This document shows, piece by piece, positions 28,785-38,087 of a stretch of 64,000 nt of DNA. The number at the start of each line of letters is the position of its first letter. The first letter of the stretch is position 1. A program made the translations under genes and the position numbers. The DNA lies in contig JAUJOD010000001.1 of assembly GCA_030447865.1 (NCBI GenBank), positions 310,001 through 374,000 on the forward strand, in the 5' to 3' direction. The notes beneath the pieces are model-generated. The model was not told the DNA's origin, searched no databases, and was given only the letters and a program-made list of their open reading frames with translations. Source of the stretch: Nocardioidaceae bacterium. GTDB lineage: Bacteria > Actinomycetota > Actinomycetes > Propionibacteriales > Nocardioidaceae.

Positions 28785-30551
28785 ATGGCGGCACGGCGCA
28801 CGACACGCAACGGTACCGCACGGTGGCAGAAGGTAACTGCCCTGTTGCCGATGGCGTTGCTTGCCGGTGCGTGGACCGCCAGCCTGGGCTCGGCGACCAC
28901 CGCTATCGCCGACCCAGGGCAAGACACGGGACTACCAGCGGTACCGACTACGGCCTTCAACTCACCGGCCAGCTACACCGATGCCCCCGCACTTGACCCG
29001 TCCATGTTCGACTCCAACTCGCACGGCGCCAACAGCTCAGCCGACGCCACGACCGAGTCGGTCAACGGCATCCCCACCGCAGCCATGTTGGCCTACCAGC
29101 AGGCCGAGTCGGTGCTCGACCAGGCCGATCCCAGCTGCCGCATCTCCTGGGCGCTGATCGCGGCGATCGGCCGGGTCGAGTCGGACCACGGGCGGCACGC
29201 CGGCAGCGTGCTGACCAGCAGCGGCAAGTCCCGGCCCGCCATCTATGGACCCGCGCTCGACGGCTCCAACGGCACAGCGCTGATCCGAGACACCGACAAC
29301 GGCGCTTACGACAACGACCGCCGCTACGACCGCGCCGTTGGTCCGATGCAGTTCATCCCCGGCACCTGGGCGATCGTCGGCGTCGACGGCGACGGCGACG
29401 GGATCCGCGACCCGCAAGACATCGACGACGCCGCACTCGCCGCCGGGGTGTACCTGTGCGCTGGCCCCGGGGACCTCTCCACCACTGCCGATCAGCGCAC
29501 CGCGGTGTTCAGCTACAACCACTCTCAGGAGTACGTCGACCTGGTGCTGGCGATCATGGCGGCCTATCTCGACGGCGACTACACCACTGTCGCTGACGGC
29601 CTGCCTATCACCAGCTATCTCCGGCCGAGCTCGGCGCTGACGCAGTCAACCGGGCCGCACTCCACTAACGACTCGGATAACTCCGGCCGGCCGGGCTCGT
29701 CCGGACACCAGCAGTCCGGAAAGAACACCGCCTCGGGCAAACAGCAGTCGCCGCGGCCTGGCGGCCAGCTACCGCAAGCGAGCCAGGCACCGCCAGGCAG
29801 CCAGCCACCGCCGCCGCCGTCGCCGTCCAACAACCCACAGCCCGCGACCGACGAGCCACCCCGACCCAACCGGCCGTCGCCGCCAACCGACTCGCCGGGG
29901 ACCAACGACCCGACTCCGCCGAAGAAGTCCCCGTCGCCCAACGACCCGACGCCGCCGAAGAAGTCCCCGTCGCCCAACGACCCAACGCCGCCGAAGAAGT
30001 CCCCGTCGCCCAACGACCCAACTCCGCCCAAGGAGTCTCCGTCGCCCAACGACCCGACGCCCAACGACCCGACGCCCAACGACCCGACGCCGCCGAAGGA
30101 GTCTCCGTCTCCCCCCAAGGAGTCGCCGCAGCCGCCCAAGGAGTCGCCGCAGCCGCCCAAGCCCAAGCCCAAGCCGGAGCCTAAGCCCGACCCCACGCCG
30201 CTTCCCCCGGTTCCGACAACGACGGTCACCCAACCGGTGCAGCCGATTGTCGACCCCGTCGCAAAGGCGACAGCGGCGTGCCAGGCTGCCTTCGCCGACG
30301 CTGACTACAACCCCACCGCGGGCGAGCTGGACCAGTGCGTGGCGGCCTACCAGGAGGGCGGCATGGCTGCGGTGGACGCGTTGATCGCGACACTGACCGC
30401 CGTACCGGGCGGGAGCACCCCCACGGTTCCGACGCCTTCGGTCCCGACGCTCCCTGCCCCGACGCCTTCGGTCCCGACGCTCTCTGCCCCGACTCTCTCC
30501 GGCCCGACTCTCTCCGGCCCGACCCCGTCGGTCGGGGTGCCAACGCCGTAG
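28785..30551 (+). CDS. Secreted lytic murein transglycosylase with proline-rich repeat tail
   Basis: A 588-aa exported cell-wall enzyme. An Arg-rich signal peptide with cleavage near TAIADPG precedes a MltB/SLT-like catalytic domain (residues about 90-270). The likely catalytic Glu is in WALIAAIGRVESDHG, and the domain contains GPMQFIPGTW and VFSYNHSQEY. After residue 290 the chain becomes Pro/Ser/Lys-rich, with repeats of NDPTPPKKSPSP. A small segment of about 45 residues with two cysteines follows (from ATAACQAAF to LDQCVAAYQEGG), then a Pro-Thr-rich end. The tail probably spans the cell wall. The substrate bond is inferred from the family. Confidence 0.82.
   Translation: MAARRTTRNGTARWQKVTALLPMALLAGAWTASLGSATTAIADPGQDTGLPAVPTTAFNSPASYTDAPALDPSMFDSNSHGANSSADATTESVNGIPTAAMLAYQQAESVLDQADPSCRISWALIAAIGRVESDHGRHAGSVLTSSGKSRPAIYGPALDGSNGTALIRDTDNGAYDNDRRYDRAVGPMQFIPGTWAIVGVDGDGDGIRDPQDIDDAALAAGVYLCAGPGDLSTTADQRTAVFSYNHSQEYVDLVLAIMAAYLDGDYTTVADGLPITSYLRPSSALTQSTGPHSTNDSDNSGRPGSSGHQQSGKNTASGKQQSPRPGGQLPQASQAPPGSQPPPPPSPSNNPQPATDEPPRPNRPSPPTDSPGTNDPTPPKKSPSPNDPTPPKKSPSPNDPTPPKKSPSPNDPTPPKESPSPNDPTPNDPTPNDPTPPKESPSPPKESPQPPKESPQPPKPKPKPEPKPDPTPLPPVPTTTVTQPVQPIVDPVAKATAACQAAFADADYNPTAGELDQCVAAYQEGGMAAVDALIATLTAVPGGSTPTVPTPSVPTLPAPTPSVPTLSAPTLSGPTLSGPTPSVGVPTP
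29904..30047 (+). repeat. 36-bp in-frame coding repeat, four copies
   Basis: Units starting at 29904, 29940, 29976 and 30012 each begin AACGACCC and encode NDPTPPKKSPSP (the last with KES). They are followed by three 15-bp units encoding NDPTP. This is a coding repeat in the transglycosylase tail, not an intergenic array. Confidence 0.9.
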
Positions 30552-30554
30552 CGG

Positions 30555-31532
30555 CTAGGCGCGCAGCCAGCCAGCCGCTTCGGCGGCCCAGTAAGTCAGC
30601 ACGAAGTCGGCGCCGGCGCGGCGGATAGACGTCAGCACCTCGAGGATGGCCGGCTCCCGCTCCAGGTAGCCGGCTCGAGCAGCCGCCTCCAGCATGGCGT
30701 ACTCGCCGCTGACGTTGTAGGCAGCCACCGGTACGTCGGAGACCTCCGCCACCGCCCGCAACACGTCGAGGTACCCAAGAGCTGGCTTGACCAGCAGCAT
30801 GTCGGCGCCCTCGGCCAGGTCGAGCGCTGCCTCGCGCAGCGCCTCAAGCCCGTTCGCCGGGTCTTGCTGGTACGTGCGGCGGTCGCCCTGCAACGTCGAC
30901 GAGACCGCTTCCCGGAACGGCCCGTAGAAGGCCGACGCGTACTTCGCCGTGTACGCCAAGATCGCGACGTCGGAGTGCCCGGCTGAGTCGAGCGCAGCCC
31001 TGATAGCGCCGACCTGGCCATCCATCATTCCGCTCGGGCCGACCACGTGCACGCCCGCTGCCGCCTGAGCCACCGCCATCGCGGCGTAGCGCGCGAGCGT
31101 CGCGTCGTTGTCGACCGACCCGTCATCAGCCAGCACACCGCAATGGCCGTGGTCGGTGAACTCGTCGAGGCACAGGTCCGCCATCACCACGGTCTGGTCG
31201 CCTACCTCGGCGACCACGTCGGCGATGGCCTGGTTCAGGATGCCGTGCTCGTCGAGCGCCTGTGAGCCGACGGCGTCCTTGTGCTGCGGTACGGCGAACA
31301 GCATGACGCCGCCGACACCGGCGGCGACGGCGTCGGTTGCCGCCTTCCGCAAGGACTCGCGGGAGTGCTGCACAACGCCGGGCATGCTGGAGATCGGCAC
31401 CGGCTCCGACCGGCCTTCGGCCACGAACATCGGCAGCACCAGCTGCCGGGGTGACACCGAGGTCTGCGCCACCAGCCGGCGCATCGCCGCACTGGTGCGC
31501 AGCCGACGCGGCCGGGAGGACGGGAAGGCCAT
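30555..31532 (-). CDS. hemB: Delta-aminolevulinic acid dehydratase (porphobilinogen synthase)
   Basis: Condenses two 5-aminolevulinates to porphobilinogen. The 325-aa protein has the metal-site stretch [18 protein letters not shown], the lysine region [17 protein letters not shown] and the active-site Schiff-base lysine in [12 protein letters not shown]. It lies four bases after the cobA/hemD stop and ends three bases from the convergent transglycosylase stop, so there is no room for a separate terminator. Confidence 0.95.
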   Translation of the reverse strand: MAFPSSRPRRLRTSAAMRRLVAQTSVSPRQLVLPMFVAEGRSEPVPISSMPGVVQHSRESLRKAATDAVAAGVGGVMLFAVPQHKDAVGSQALDEHGILNQAIADVVAEVGDQTVVMADLCLDEFTDHGHCGVLADDGSVDNDATLARYAAMAVAQAAAGVHVVGPSGMMDGQVGAIRAALDSAGHSDVAILAYTAKYASAFYGPFREAVSSTLQGDRRTYQQDPANGLEALREAALDLAEGADMLLVKPALGYLDVLRAVAEVSDVPVAAYNVSGEYAMLEAAARAGYLEREPAILEVLTSIRRAGADFVLTYWAAEAAGWLRA

Positions 31533-31536
31533 GCCG

Positions 31537-33258
31537 TCAGGTGGCCTTGCGCCGACTGGGTGGCTTGCGCTCCGAGGGCTTGGTGACCGGCTCGCCTGCC
31601 TCCGTCATCGACAGTCGCCGGCGGGTGCCGAACTCGGCCAGTGCGTCGGCGAGCACCTCGGTCGACGGAGTAGCGGCGAGCACGTCGACCCGCAGGCCGT
31701 GCTCCTCACACGTCTTGGCCGTTGCCGGGCCGATCGCGGCGATGACCGTGCTGGCGTGCGGCTTGCCGGCGATGCCGACCAGGTTCCGCACAGTCGACGA
31801 CGACGTGAAAACCACCGCGTCGAACTTGCCGCTCTTGATGGCGTCACGAATTGGTGCGGGCGGTGGCGCTGCGCGCACGGTCCGGTAGGCGGTCACGTCG
31901 TCGACCTCCCAGCCGAGCTCGACAAGACCCGCGACGAGCGTCTCGGTCGCGATGTCAGCGCGCGGCAGGAAGACCCGGTTGATCGGGTCAAGCACATCGT
32001 CGTACGGTGGCCAGTCCTCCAGCAGCCCCTGCGCGGACTGCTCCCCCGTCGGCACGAGGTCGGCCCGGATGCCCCAGTCGGCGATGCGCTCAGCTGTCTT
32101 GTCGCCCACCGCGGCCACCTTCAACCCGCTGAACGCCCTGGCGTCGAGACCGTACTCGTCGAACTTCTCGCGCACCGCTTTGACCGCGTTGACCGAGGTG
32201 AAGACGATCCACTCGTAGCGTCCTTCGACCAGGCCGCGCACCGCTTTGTCCATCTGCAACGGGTTGCGCGGCGGCTCGACCGAGATCGTGGGCACCTCCT
32301 CGGGTACGGCGCCGTACGAGTGGAGCTTCCTCGACAACGCCCCGGCCTGCTCTTTGGTGCGAGGCACCAGCACCCGCCAGCCGAAGAGCGGCTTGGTCTC
32401 GAACCACGACAGCGCGGCGCGCATCGCGACGACGTCGCCGACCACGGTGATCGCCGGCGCCTCGATCTCCGCCTCCTCGGCCTCCGCCGCGATGTCGGCC
32501 AGCGTTGACACCACGGTCTTCTGCTCGGTGGTCGTCCCGACCGACGTCATCGACACCGGCGTCGCTGGCGAACAGCCCGCCTGACACAGGGCGCCGGCGA
32601 TCGAGCCGATCGACTTCACGGCCGACAGGAGCACCAGCGTTGAGCAGTTGGCGTACCTGGCCCAGTCGATGTTGGACTCGGCGGCGTTGAGGACGGTGAT
32701 CTCGCGGGACGTCCGGGTGGTCAGCGGCACCCCGGCGTACGCCGGCACGGCGGTGACCGAGCTGATGCCGGGCACGATCTCGAACAAGATGCCCGCCTTG
32801 GCGCAGGCGGCAGCCTCCTCGGCCCCGGTGGCGTAGATCCAGGGGTCACCGGAGAGGAGCCGGACCACTTTGCCCTCGGCTCGGCCGTACTTGGTCACCA
32901 GCTTGGCGCGGGAGGCGTGGGTGAGTGGCTGCCCGTCCTCGCCGTACCCGCCGTCGATGACGGTGACCGAAGCCAACCGATCGCCGAGCAGGGTCTGCAA
33001 CAAGGCGGTGTGGTCCGGTGTCTCGGTGATCACCACGTCAGCGGACCGGATCAGGTCCGTGGCGCGCACGGTCAACAGCCCGGGGTCTCCCGGCCCGGTG
33101 CCCACGAACGCCACCACCTCGGCAGGTCGCCGCGAGGGTAGCGGTCGGTCACGACCAGCAGTCCCCGCACTACTGGAGGTCTGGGCGGCGGTCTTGGGCA
33201 TTGTGTCCTTCACGGGCTTCGGTTGTGAGTGGCGGTCGGTCGTTGTCGTTTCGGTCAT
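31537..33258 (-). CDS. cobA/hemD: Uroporphyrinogen-III C-methyltransferase / uroporphyrinogen-III synthase fusion
   Basis: A 573-aa bifunctional protein. Residues about 47-300 are the SUMT methylase ([48 protein letters not shown]), which makes precorrin-2 for sirohaem/B12. Residues about 300-540 are HemD, which closes the tetrapyrrole ring ([42 protein letters not shown]). This fusion is normal in actinobacteria. The first 45 residues are a polar leader. The ATG overlaps the hemC stop as ATGA. Confidence 0.93.
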   Translation of the reverse strand: MTETTTTDRHSQPKPVKDTMPKTAAQTSSSAGTAGRDRPLPSRRPAEVVAFVGTGPGDPGLLTVRATDLIRSADVVITETPDHTALLQTLLGDRLASVTVIDGGYGEDGQPLTHASRAKLVTKYGRAEGKVVRLLSGDPWIYATGAEEAAACAKAGILFEIVPGISSVTAVPAYAGVPLTTRTSREITVLNAAESNIDWARYANCSTLVLLSAVKSIGSIAGALCQAGCSPATPVSMTSVGTTTEQKTVVSTLADIAAEAEEAEIEAPAITVVGDVVAMRAALSWFETKPLFGWRVLVPRTKEQAGALSRKLHSYGAVPEEVPTISVEPPRNPLQMDKAVRGLVEGRYEWIVFTSVNAVKAVREKFDEYGLDARAFSGLKVAAVGDKTAERIADWGIRADLVPTGEQSAQGLLEDWPPYDDVLDPINRVFLPRADIATETLVAGLVELGWEVDDVTAYRTVRAAPPPAPIRDAIKSGKFDAVVFTSSSTVRNLVGIAGKPHASTVIAAIGPATAKTCEEHGLRVDVLAATPSTEVLADALAEFGTRRRLSMTEAGEPVTKPSERKPPSRRKAT

Positions 33259-34184
33259 GCCACCGGCTCCGACATGAGCTCAGCGGCGCCCTCGGCGAGC
33301 ATCTCCTGGGCCAGCCGGCAGCCGATGTCCGCCGCGGCGTCTGGTGGCCCGGTCGCCGAGAGGCGAATGGACCAGGACCCGTCCGGGGCTGCGACGACGG
33401 CTCGCAGCCAGATCTCTGGGCCGTCGTCCCCCTCGGCATGCTCGGCGAGCGCGCCGACCGGCGCTGTGCAGCCAGCCCCCAGCGATCGCAGCAGCGAGCG
33501 CTCTGCCGTGACCGCCGCTCTGCTGGGCGCGTAGTCCAATGCAGCCGCAACGTCGGCGGCAAGAGCGGGGTGACGGGCAGCCACCTCGACCGCCAAGGCG
33601 CCTTGCCCAGGAGCAGGAAGCATCTGCAGCGGGTCGAGTACCTCCGTGACCTCGGCCTGTCGTTGCAGCCGCGCCAACCCGGCCAGGGCCAGGACGACGG
33701 CGTCCAGCTGGCCGCTGCTGACCTTCGCGACCCGGGTGTCGACGTTGCCGCGCAGGTCGACGACGCTCAGGCCGAGTCCGAGCGCGTTGAGCTGAGCCGC
33801 TCGCCGTGGTGAGCCGGTGCCCACCGTCGAGCCGGCTGGGAGCTGGCCGAGGGTGAGGCCGTCGCGCGCAACCAGGGCATCGCGCGGGTCGTCTCGCTCA
33901 GGTACGGCGGCGAGCAGCACGCGGTCATCGGGGAGGGTCGGAAGGTCCTTCAAGGAGTGCACGACCACGTCGACAGCACCGTCGACAAGTGCCTGCCGCA
34001 CCGCTCCGACAAACACCCCCTGGCCGCCGATCTGGGCCAGCGGCGCCGTGGTCTTGTCGCCGTCGCTGATCACGTCGACCAGCTCCACGCCCGAACCGAG
34101 CGTGGCATGCAGGCGGCTCGCCACCAGGGCGCTCTGGGTCCGCGCCAACATGCTTGCGCGGGTACCGATCCGCAGTAGCGTCAT
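33255..34184 (-). CDS. hemC: Porphobilinogen deaminase (hydroxymethylbilane synthase)
   Basis: Polymerises four porphobilinogens into hydroxymethylbilane. The 309-aa protein opens LLRIGTRASMLARTQS and carries the substrate-site segment VVVHSLKDLPT. Cys 239 in LGAGCTAPVGALA should hold the dipyrromethane cofactor. ATGA overlaps join it to hemA upstream and cobA/hemD downstream. Confidence 0.95.
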   Translation of the reverse strand: MTLLRIGTRASMLARTQSALVASRLHATLGSGVELVDVISDGDKTTAPLAQIGGQGVFVGAVRQALVDGAVDVVVHSLKDLPTLPDDRVLLAAVPERDDPRDALVARDGLTLGQLPAGSTVGTGSPRRAAQLNALGLGLSVVDLRGNVDTRVAKVSSGQLDAVVLALAGLARLQRQAEVTEVLDPLQMLPAPGQGALAVEVAARHPALAADVAAALDYAPSRAAVTAERSLLRSLGAGCTAPVGALAEHAEGDDGPEIWLRAVVAAPDGSWSIRLSATGPPDAAADIGCRLAQEMLAEGAAELMSEPVA

Positions 34185-35482
34185 CGGCCGTCTCCAGCCC
34201 GGGTCACGGCGTCCACGGTGGCTGGGTCGAGCGCGAAGAGCTCCGCCAGCGCGTCGGCGTACGTCGATGTCGGCGCCCGGTCGGCGAGTTGCTTGACCCG
34301 GACGGTCGGCTCATGCAGCAGCTTGTCGGCGACCCGCCGCACGGCAGCGGCGATCTCGTCGCGCTGCCCTGGCGTCAGGTCGTCAAGGCGCCCCCACAGC
34401 CGGTCAAGCTCATCGGCAACCACACCAGTTGCCATACTGCGCAACGCCACCACTGTCGGTGCGACTCGGGCAGCAGCGCGGGCAGCCAGGAAGGCCGTGA
34501 CCTCCTCCGCGACGATCGCCCGCACCGAGTAAACGTCTTCTTGGGCCGGCCCGTTGTGTACCGACTCGGCGAGACCCCGCAAACTGATCAGCGCCACCCC
34601 CGGCAGGTCGGCTGCAGCCGGCTCGATGTCATGCGGAAGCGCAAGGTCGATCAGCGCCAACGGCGCTCCGGCGGTCCGGACGGTGAGCGCCTCGGCGACC
34701 GTCTCGGCGTCGATGACCGTGCCGGTGGCTCCGGTGCAGGAGATCACGATGTCTGCCTCGGCGATCTGGCCCACCAGATCCGTAACGGCAGCTGCTTGGC
34801 CGCCCACGCTGGCGGCCACCCGCTCGGCGCGCAGGCGAGTGCGCGAGACCACCACGATGCTGGCTGCGCCCGCTCGGCGTACTGACGCCGCCGACAACGC
34901 GGCGATCGAGCCGGCACCGACGATGACGACCCGCGCGCCCTCCACCGGTCCGATCACCTCAGCCGCGGCATGCAAGGCGACGGTAACCAGCGACTGACCT
35001 GCCTTGTCGATCGCTGTCTCGGCGTGGGCTCGCTTCCCGACCCGGAGAGCTTGTTGGAACAAGCTGTTCAGGGTTGGGCCGATCGTCTCACCCCGTTGGC
35101 CGCTGATGAGCGCATCCTTGAGCTGGCCGAGGATCTGCGCCTCGCCGACCACCATGGAGTCAAGGCCCGTCGAAACGGTGAAGATGTGCGCCACCGCGGC
35201 CTCGTCGTAGCGCACATACAGGGCAGGCAACACAGCGTCCGCGGCGGCGCCTGCCTTGTCGAGGAGCAGCTTGGTGAGGTCCTCGACCCCGCCGTGAAAG
35301 CGGTCGACGTCAGCATAGATCTCGACCCGGTTGCAGGTGGCGAGCACGAGAGACTCCGACACGTGCGGCGTATCCAGCGCTGCCTGCGCCAGCTTTGCCG
35401 CCGCTTCCTCGCCCAGCGCGAGCTGCTCGAGCAGCTCGACCGACGCGCTGCGGTGTGAGGCACCGACAATCAGGACGCTCAT
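34181..35482 (-). CDS. hemA: Glutamyl-tRNA reductase
   Basis: NADPH-dependent reduction of glutamyl-tRNA to glutamate-1-semialdehyde, the controlled first step of haem synthesis by the C5 route. The 433-aa product has the nucleophile Cys 50 in LVLATCNRVEIYADV, the GEAQILGQLKDA segment and the NADPH fold VVIVGAGSIAALSA. The ATG at 35482 is inside the rex stop (ATGA). The frame runs on upstream through rex, but that part is not hemA. Coupling to rex ties haem supply to redox state. Confidence 0.95.
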   Translation of the reverse strand: MSVLIVGASHRSASVELLEQLALGEEAAAKLAQAALDTPHVSESLVLATCNRVEIYADVDRFHGGVEDLTKLLLDKAGAAADAVLPALYVRYDEAAVAHIFTVSTGLDSMVVGEAQILGQLKDALISGQRGETIGPTLNSLFQQALRVGKRAHAETAIDKAGQSLVTVALHAAAEVIGPVEGARVVIVGAGSIAALSAASVRRAGAASIVVVSRTRLRAERVAASVGGQAAAVTDLVGQIAEADIVISCTGATGTVIDAETVAEALTVRTAGAPLALIDLALPHDIEPAAADLPGVALISLRGLAESVHNGPAQEDVYSVRAIVAEEVTAFLAARAAARVAPTVVALRSMATGVVADELDRLWGRLDDLTPGQRDEIAAAVRRVADKLLHEPTVRVKQLADRAPTSTYADALAELFALDPATVDAVTRAGDGR

Positions 35483-36186
35483 GCGAGGCTCGCTCGCAGT
35501 TCCGCCGCCCCGTTGGCCTTGCGTTGTTCGTGGTAGGCGAGGATCTGCAGCTCGATCGACAGGTCGACCTTGCGCACATCGACGTAGTCGGGGACCGTCA
35601 GCACGGCCGGAGCGAAGTTCAGCACGCTGCTCACGCCTGCCGCGACCAACCGGTCGCACACGTCCTGAGCGGCGCTGGCAGGGGTGGCGATCACTCCTAT
35701 CGAGACCGCCGCATTCGAGACGATGGCGTCGATGTCGTCGAACGAAGAGATCGTCAGATCCCCGACCTTCTCACCGACCCGGGCCGGGTCGTTGTCGACG
35801 AGCCCGGCAACCTGGAAGCCACGCGAGGCGAACCCCGCATAGTTGGCCAGGGCATGACCAAGGTTGCCGATGCCGACGATCACCACCGACCAGTCCTGGG
35901 TGAGCCCGATCTCCCGGGCTATCTGGTAGCGCAGGTAGTTCACGTCGTAGCCGACACCGCGGGTCCCGTAGGTACCGAGATACGACAGGTCCTTGCGCAG
36001 CTTCGCGGAGTTGACGCCGGCGGCGGTCGCGAGTTCCTCGCTGCTCGCCGTCACCACGTCCCGCTCGGACAACGCCGTCAGGGCTCGCAGGTAGACCGGG
36101 AGCCGTGCGATCGTCGCCTCAGGGATATCTCGTTCCAGCCGCTCGTCGCGAGCTCGGCCGCCCTTGCGGCTTGCTGCAGAGGTCAC
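35479..36186 (-). CDS. rex: Redox-sensing transcriptional repressor Rex
   Basis: Dimeric repressor that senses NADH/NAD+ and leaves DNA when NADH rises. The 235-aa protein has an N-terminal winged helix (ARLPVYLRALTALSERD; SSEELATAAGVNSAKLRKDL; YGTRGVGYDV) and a Rossmann domain (VVIVGIGNLGHALANY). The GTG at 36186 has GGGAG seven bases upstream and gives the expected length. It heads a rex-hemA-hemC-cobA/hemD-hemB operon and has its own candidate operator upstream, so it is probably autoregulated. Confidence 0.95.
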   Translation of the reverse strand: MTSAASRKGGRARDERLERDIPEATIARLPVYLRALTALSERDVVTASSEELATAAGVNSAKLRKDLSYLGTYGTRGVGYDVNYLRYQIAREIGLTQDWSVVIVGIGNLGHALANYAGFASRGFQVAGLVDNDPARVGEKVGDLTISSFDDIDAIVSNAAVSIGVIATPASAAQDVCDRLVAAGVSSVLNFAPAVLTVPDYVDVRKVDLSIELQILAYHEQRKANGAAELRASLA

Positions 36187-36257
36187 GGTGCTCCCTGAGC
36201 CGGCCGGCAGGAAGGGCTTCGGCCATCGAGGCGGTGCTGCAGCCGGTACTGACTGAC

Positions 36258-36286
36258 ACTGTAAGAGTTTGTGAACGGGAGAACAA
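36258..36286 (-). promoter_or_regulatory. Promoter of the rex-hem operon with overlapping Rex operator
   Basis: On the minus strand, -35 TTGTTC (36281-36286) and -10 TACAGT (36258-36263) are separated by exactly 17 bases. The -35 and spacer are covered by TTGTGAACGGGAGAACAA (36269-36286, plus-strand reading). This matches most of the Rex operator consensus TTGTGAACG-NN-TTCACAA: the left half fully, the right half in four of seven positions. Transcription would start near 36251, about 65 bases before the rex GTG. Confidence 0.6.
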
Positions 36287-36339
36287 AATCGCGGACGCCC
36301 CTCGGCGGAGGTCGTGATCGACGTCACCGAACGGCGGCG

Positions 36340-36576
36340 TCAGCGCCGCAGGGCAGCCCTGAGGCGGGCTGCGTCGACCCGCCAGAAGTCGTGCTGTGCC
36401 CCGTCGACAAATGTCACAGGAATCTGCTCGCCGTAGCGTTGCATCAGCTCCTCGTCGCCGCTGATGTCGATGTCATCGAAGCCGACACCGAACTCGCCGC
36501 AGACGGCGGCGACGACGTTTCGGGCGTCGTCGCACAGGTGGCACCCAGGCTTGGTGAGCAGGCGCACCCTGTTCAC
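36340..36576 (-). CDS. Glutaredoxin-like (DUF836-type) protein
   Basis: A 78-aa thioredoxin-fold protein with the redox motif KPGCHLCDDA at residues 9-18 and the cis-proline QIPVTFVDG. It resembles the small glutaredoxin-like family common in actinobacteria next to rex and hem genes. Its GTG overlaps the stop of the AMP-binding gene (GTGA), implying coupled translation. Partner and substrate unknown. Confidence 0.82.
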   Translation of the reverse strand: MNRVRLLTKPGCHLCDDARNVVAAVCGEFGVGFDDIDISGDEELMQRYGEQIPVTFVDGAQHDFWRVDAARLRAALRR

Positions 36577-37844
36577 GTCATGCCCTCACTGTCAACGAGG
36601 AAGAGGTCGCCGTCGGCGTCCACGACGCCGCCGTCTCCAGTGGCCAGCCACCCGTCAGGTCCTGGCGCCCCCTGGCCATCGGGCCAGTAGCCGCTGAACA
36701 GGTTCCTCCCTCGAACCCAGATCTCGCCGGGGGCGTCACCGCGCACATCGGAGCCGGTGTCGTCGACGATCCGCAGCTCCACACCGGGCACGGGTCGTCC
36801 CACCGAGCCCGGCTTGCGTTCGGGTGATTCAAGCGTCGAGGTGACAACCGGTCCGGCTTCGGCGACCCCGTACCCCTGGTGCACCGTCACCCCGGTGCGT
36901 TGCTCGAACTCGCGCACCACGTCCACGGCAAGCCACGCCGCACCAACCAGCAGCGTCCGGACCGGCGCAAGTTTCGCTGCCACGTCGTCGCGCCGAGCCC
37001 ACGCGGCCACCACCGGCGGAGCGACGGGCACGCAGGTGACGCCCTCTGTCGACACCAGCTGCGCCATCTCTTCGGGGTCGAACCACTTCCCCAGCACCAG
37101 CGTCGACCCCTGCAACAGCACCTGACCGAGGACTGCGTTCAGCCCGTAGCTGTGAGACAGCGGAACCGCCCCCAGCACGATGTCGTCGGGTCGCATCGGG
37201 GCCGGGCGGATTCGTGACGCCTGGTCGATGTTCGCGAGCAGGGCACGGTGGCTGAGCATGGCGGCCCGTGGGCGGCCATGCGTGCCGCAGCTGTACAGCA
37301 ACAGCCCCACCGCCTCGGCGTCTCGAGGCGACATGACTTCGGCGCCTACCGCGGTGACGTCGCCGTACCCGAGTTCACCGGTCTGCACCGGTGCGTCCAC
37401 CACGATCAGCGTTGGGGGCCAGGTCCGGGCCAATCTGTCGCCACCGGAGCCGACAGGTGCTTCGGTGCGGCAGCTCGCTGCTTCCCGAACCACCTCGACA
37501 GACGCAGCGTCGGCAAAACACCACCGCGAGGCGCTGTCGGCCAGCACCCGAGCGACCGCGCCGGGCGTCGAAGTTGGGTGAATCGGTACGGCGACCCGGC
37601 CGCCGCGCAGCGCACCGAGGTAACTGGCCACGAACTCGATCCGGTTGACCATGGAGATCGCCACCCGGTCCCCGGCCACCGCGCCCAGTTCGGACAACCC
37701 ACGCGCCAGCTCGTCGACTCTGCCGTCGAGCTGTGACCACGTCACGCGCCGGTCCCCGTCGATCAGCGCGGTTCGTGCCCCGTTGCGAACGGCTTGACGG
37801 CGCAGTAGCTCGGCGACATTCGTGGCCGCGAGGACGACCTTCAT
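36573..37844 (-). CDS. AMP-binding (adenylate-forming) family protein, truncated and degenerate
   Basis: A 423-aa relative of acyl-CoA synthetases. The N-terminal domain is clear (RVTWSQLDGRVDELARGL; VPLSHSYGLNAVLG; QGYGVAEAGPVV; WLATGDGGVVDADGDLFLVD). The ATP loop reads LYSCGTHGRPRAAML where active enzymes normally have SGTTGRPKG, so the conserved lysine is Arg. The chain stops just after FLVDSEGMT, before the hinge motif and the roughly 100-residue C-terminal domain with the catalytic lysine. The stop overlaps the glutaredoxin start, so the truncation looks stable. Probably not an ordinary acyl-CoA ligase; it could be a binding or regulatory protein or a decaying gene. Confidence 0.75.
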   Translation of the reverse strand: MKVVLAATNVAELLRRQAVRNGARTALIDGDRRVTWSQLDGRVDELARGLSELGAVAGDRVAISMVNRIEFVASYLGALRGGRVAVPIHPTSTPGAVARVLADSASRWCFADAASVEVVREAASCRTEAPVGSGGDRLARTWPPTLIVVDAPVQTGELGYGDVTAVGAEVMSPRDAEAVGLLLYSCGTHGRPRAAMLSHRALLANIDQASRIRPAPMRPDDIVLGAVPLSHSYGLNAVLGQVLLQGSTLVLGKWFDPEEMAQLVSTEGVTCVPVAPPVVAAWARRDDVAAKLAPVRTLLVGAAWLAVDVVREFEQRTGVTVHQGYGVAEAGPVVTSTLESPERKPGSVGRPVPGVELRIVDDTGSDVRGDAPGEIWVRGRNLFSGYWPDGQGAPGPDGWLATGDGGVVDADGDLFLVDSEGMT

Positions 37845-38014
37845 CTCTCGGAGTCTGACACACCACCGGTCGCCCAGAGGGGGGTCCGGCGGGGCTGCAC
37901 TGGCCTGCCGAGGGGAGCAAGGGGGCGGGTGTGACGTTGGGACGAACAGGTGCCGCCACTCCGCCGAACTGGGGCTCAGGCTACCGAGACGGCCGCGGGA
38001 GCGTTGCCGATGAG

Positions 38015-38043
38015 TTTGCTTCGAGAGGGCCGCGGCGTACCAT
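38015..38043 (+). promoter_or_regulatory. Candidate promoter of the sigma-factor gene
   Basis: TTTGCT (38015-38020) and TACCAT (38038-38043) with a 17-base spacer precede the sigma gene by about 45 bases. Both boxes match only partly, and BldN-type genes elsewhere use developmental regulators, so this is tentative. The rest of the 243-bp gap (37845-38087) shows nothing else I can name. Confidence 0.33.
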
Positions 38044-38087
38044 CAGGGCACCGGGACCGGCAGCTTTCCGCCGGAGAGGGAGTTGTC

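Noticed and set aside
31108-32508. Long plus-strand open frame of about 466 codons across hemB and cobA/hemD
   Set aside because: Antisense to two certain genes and without any recognisable motif.
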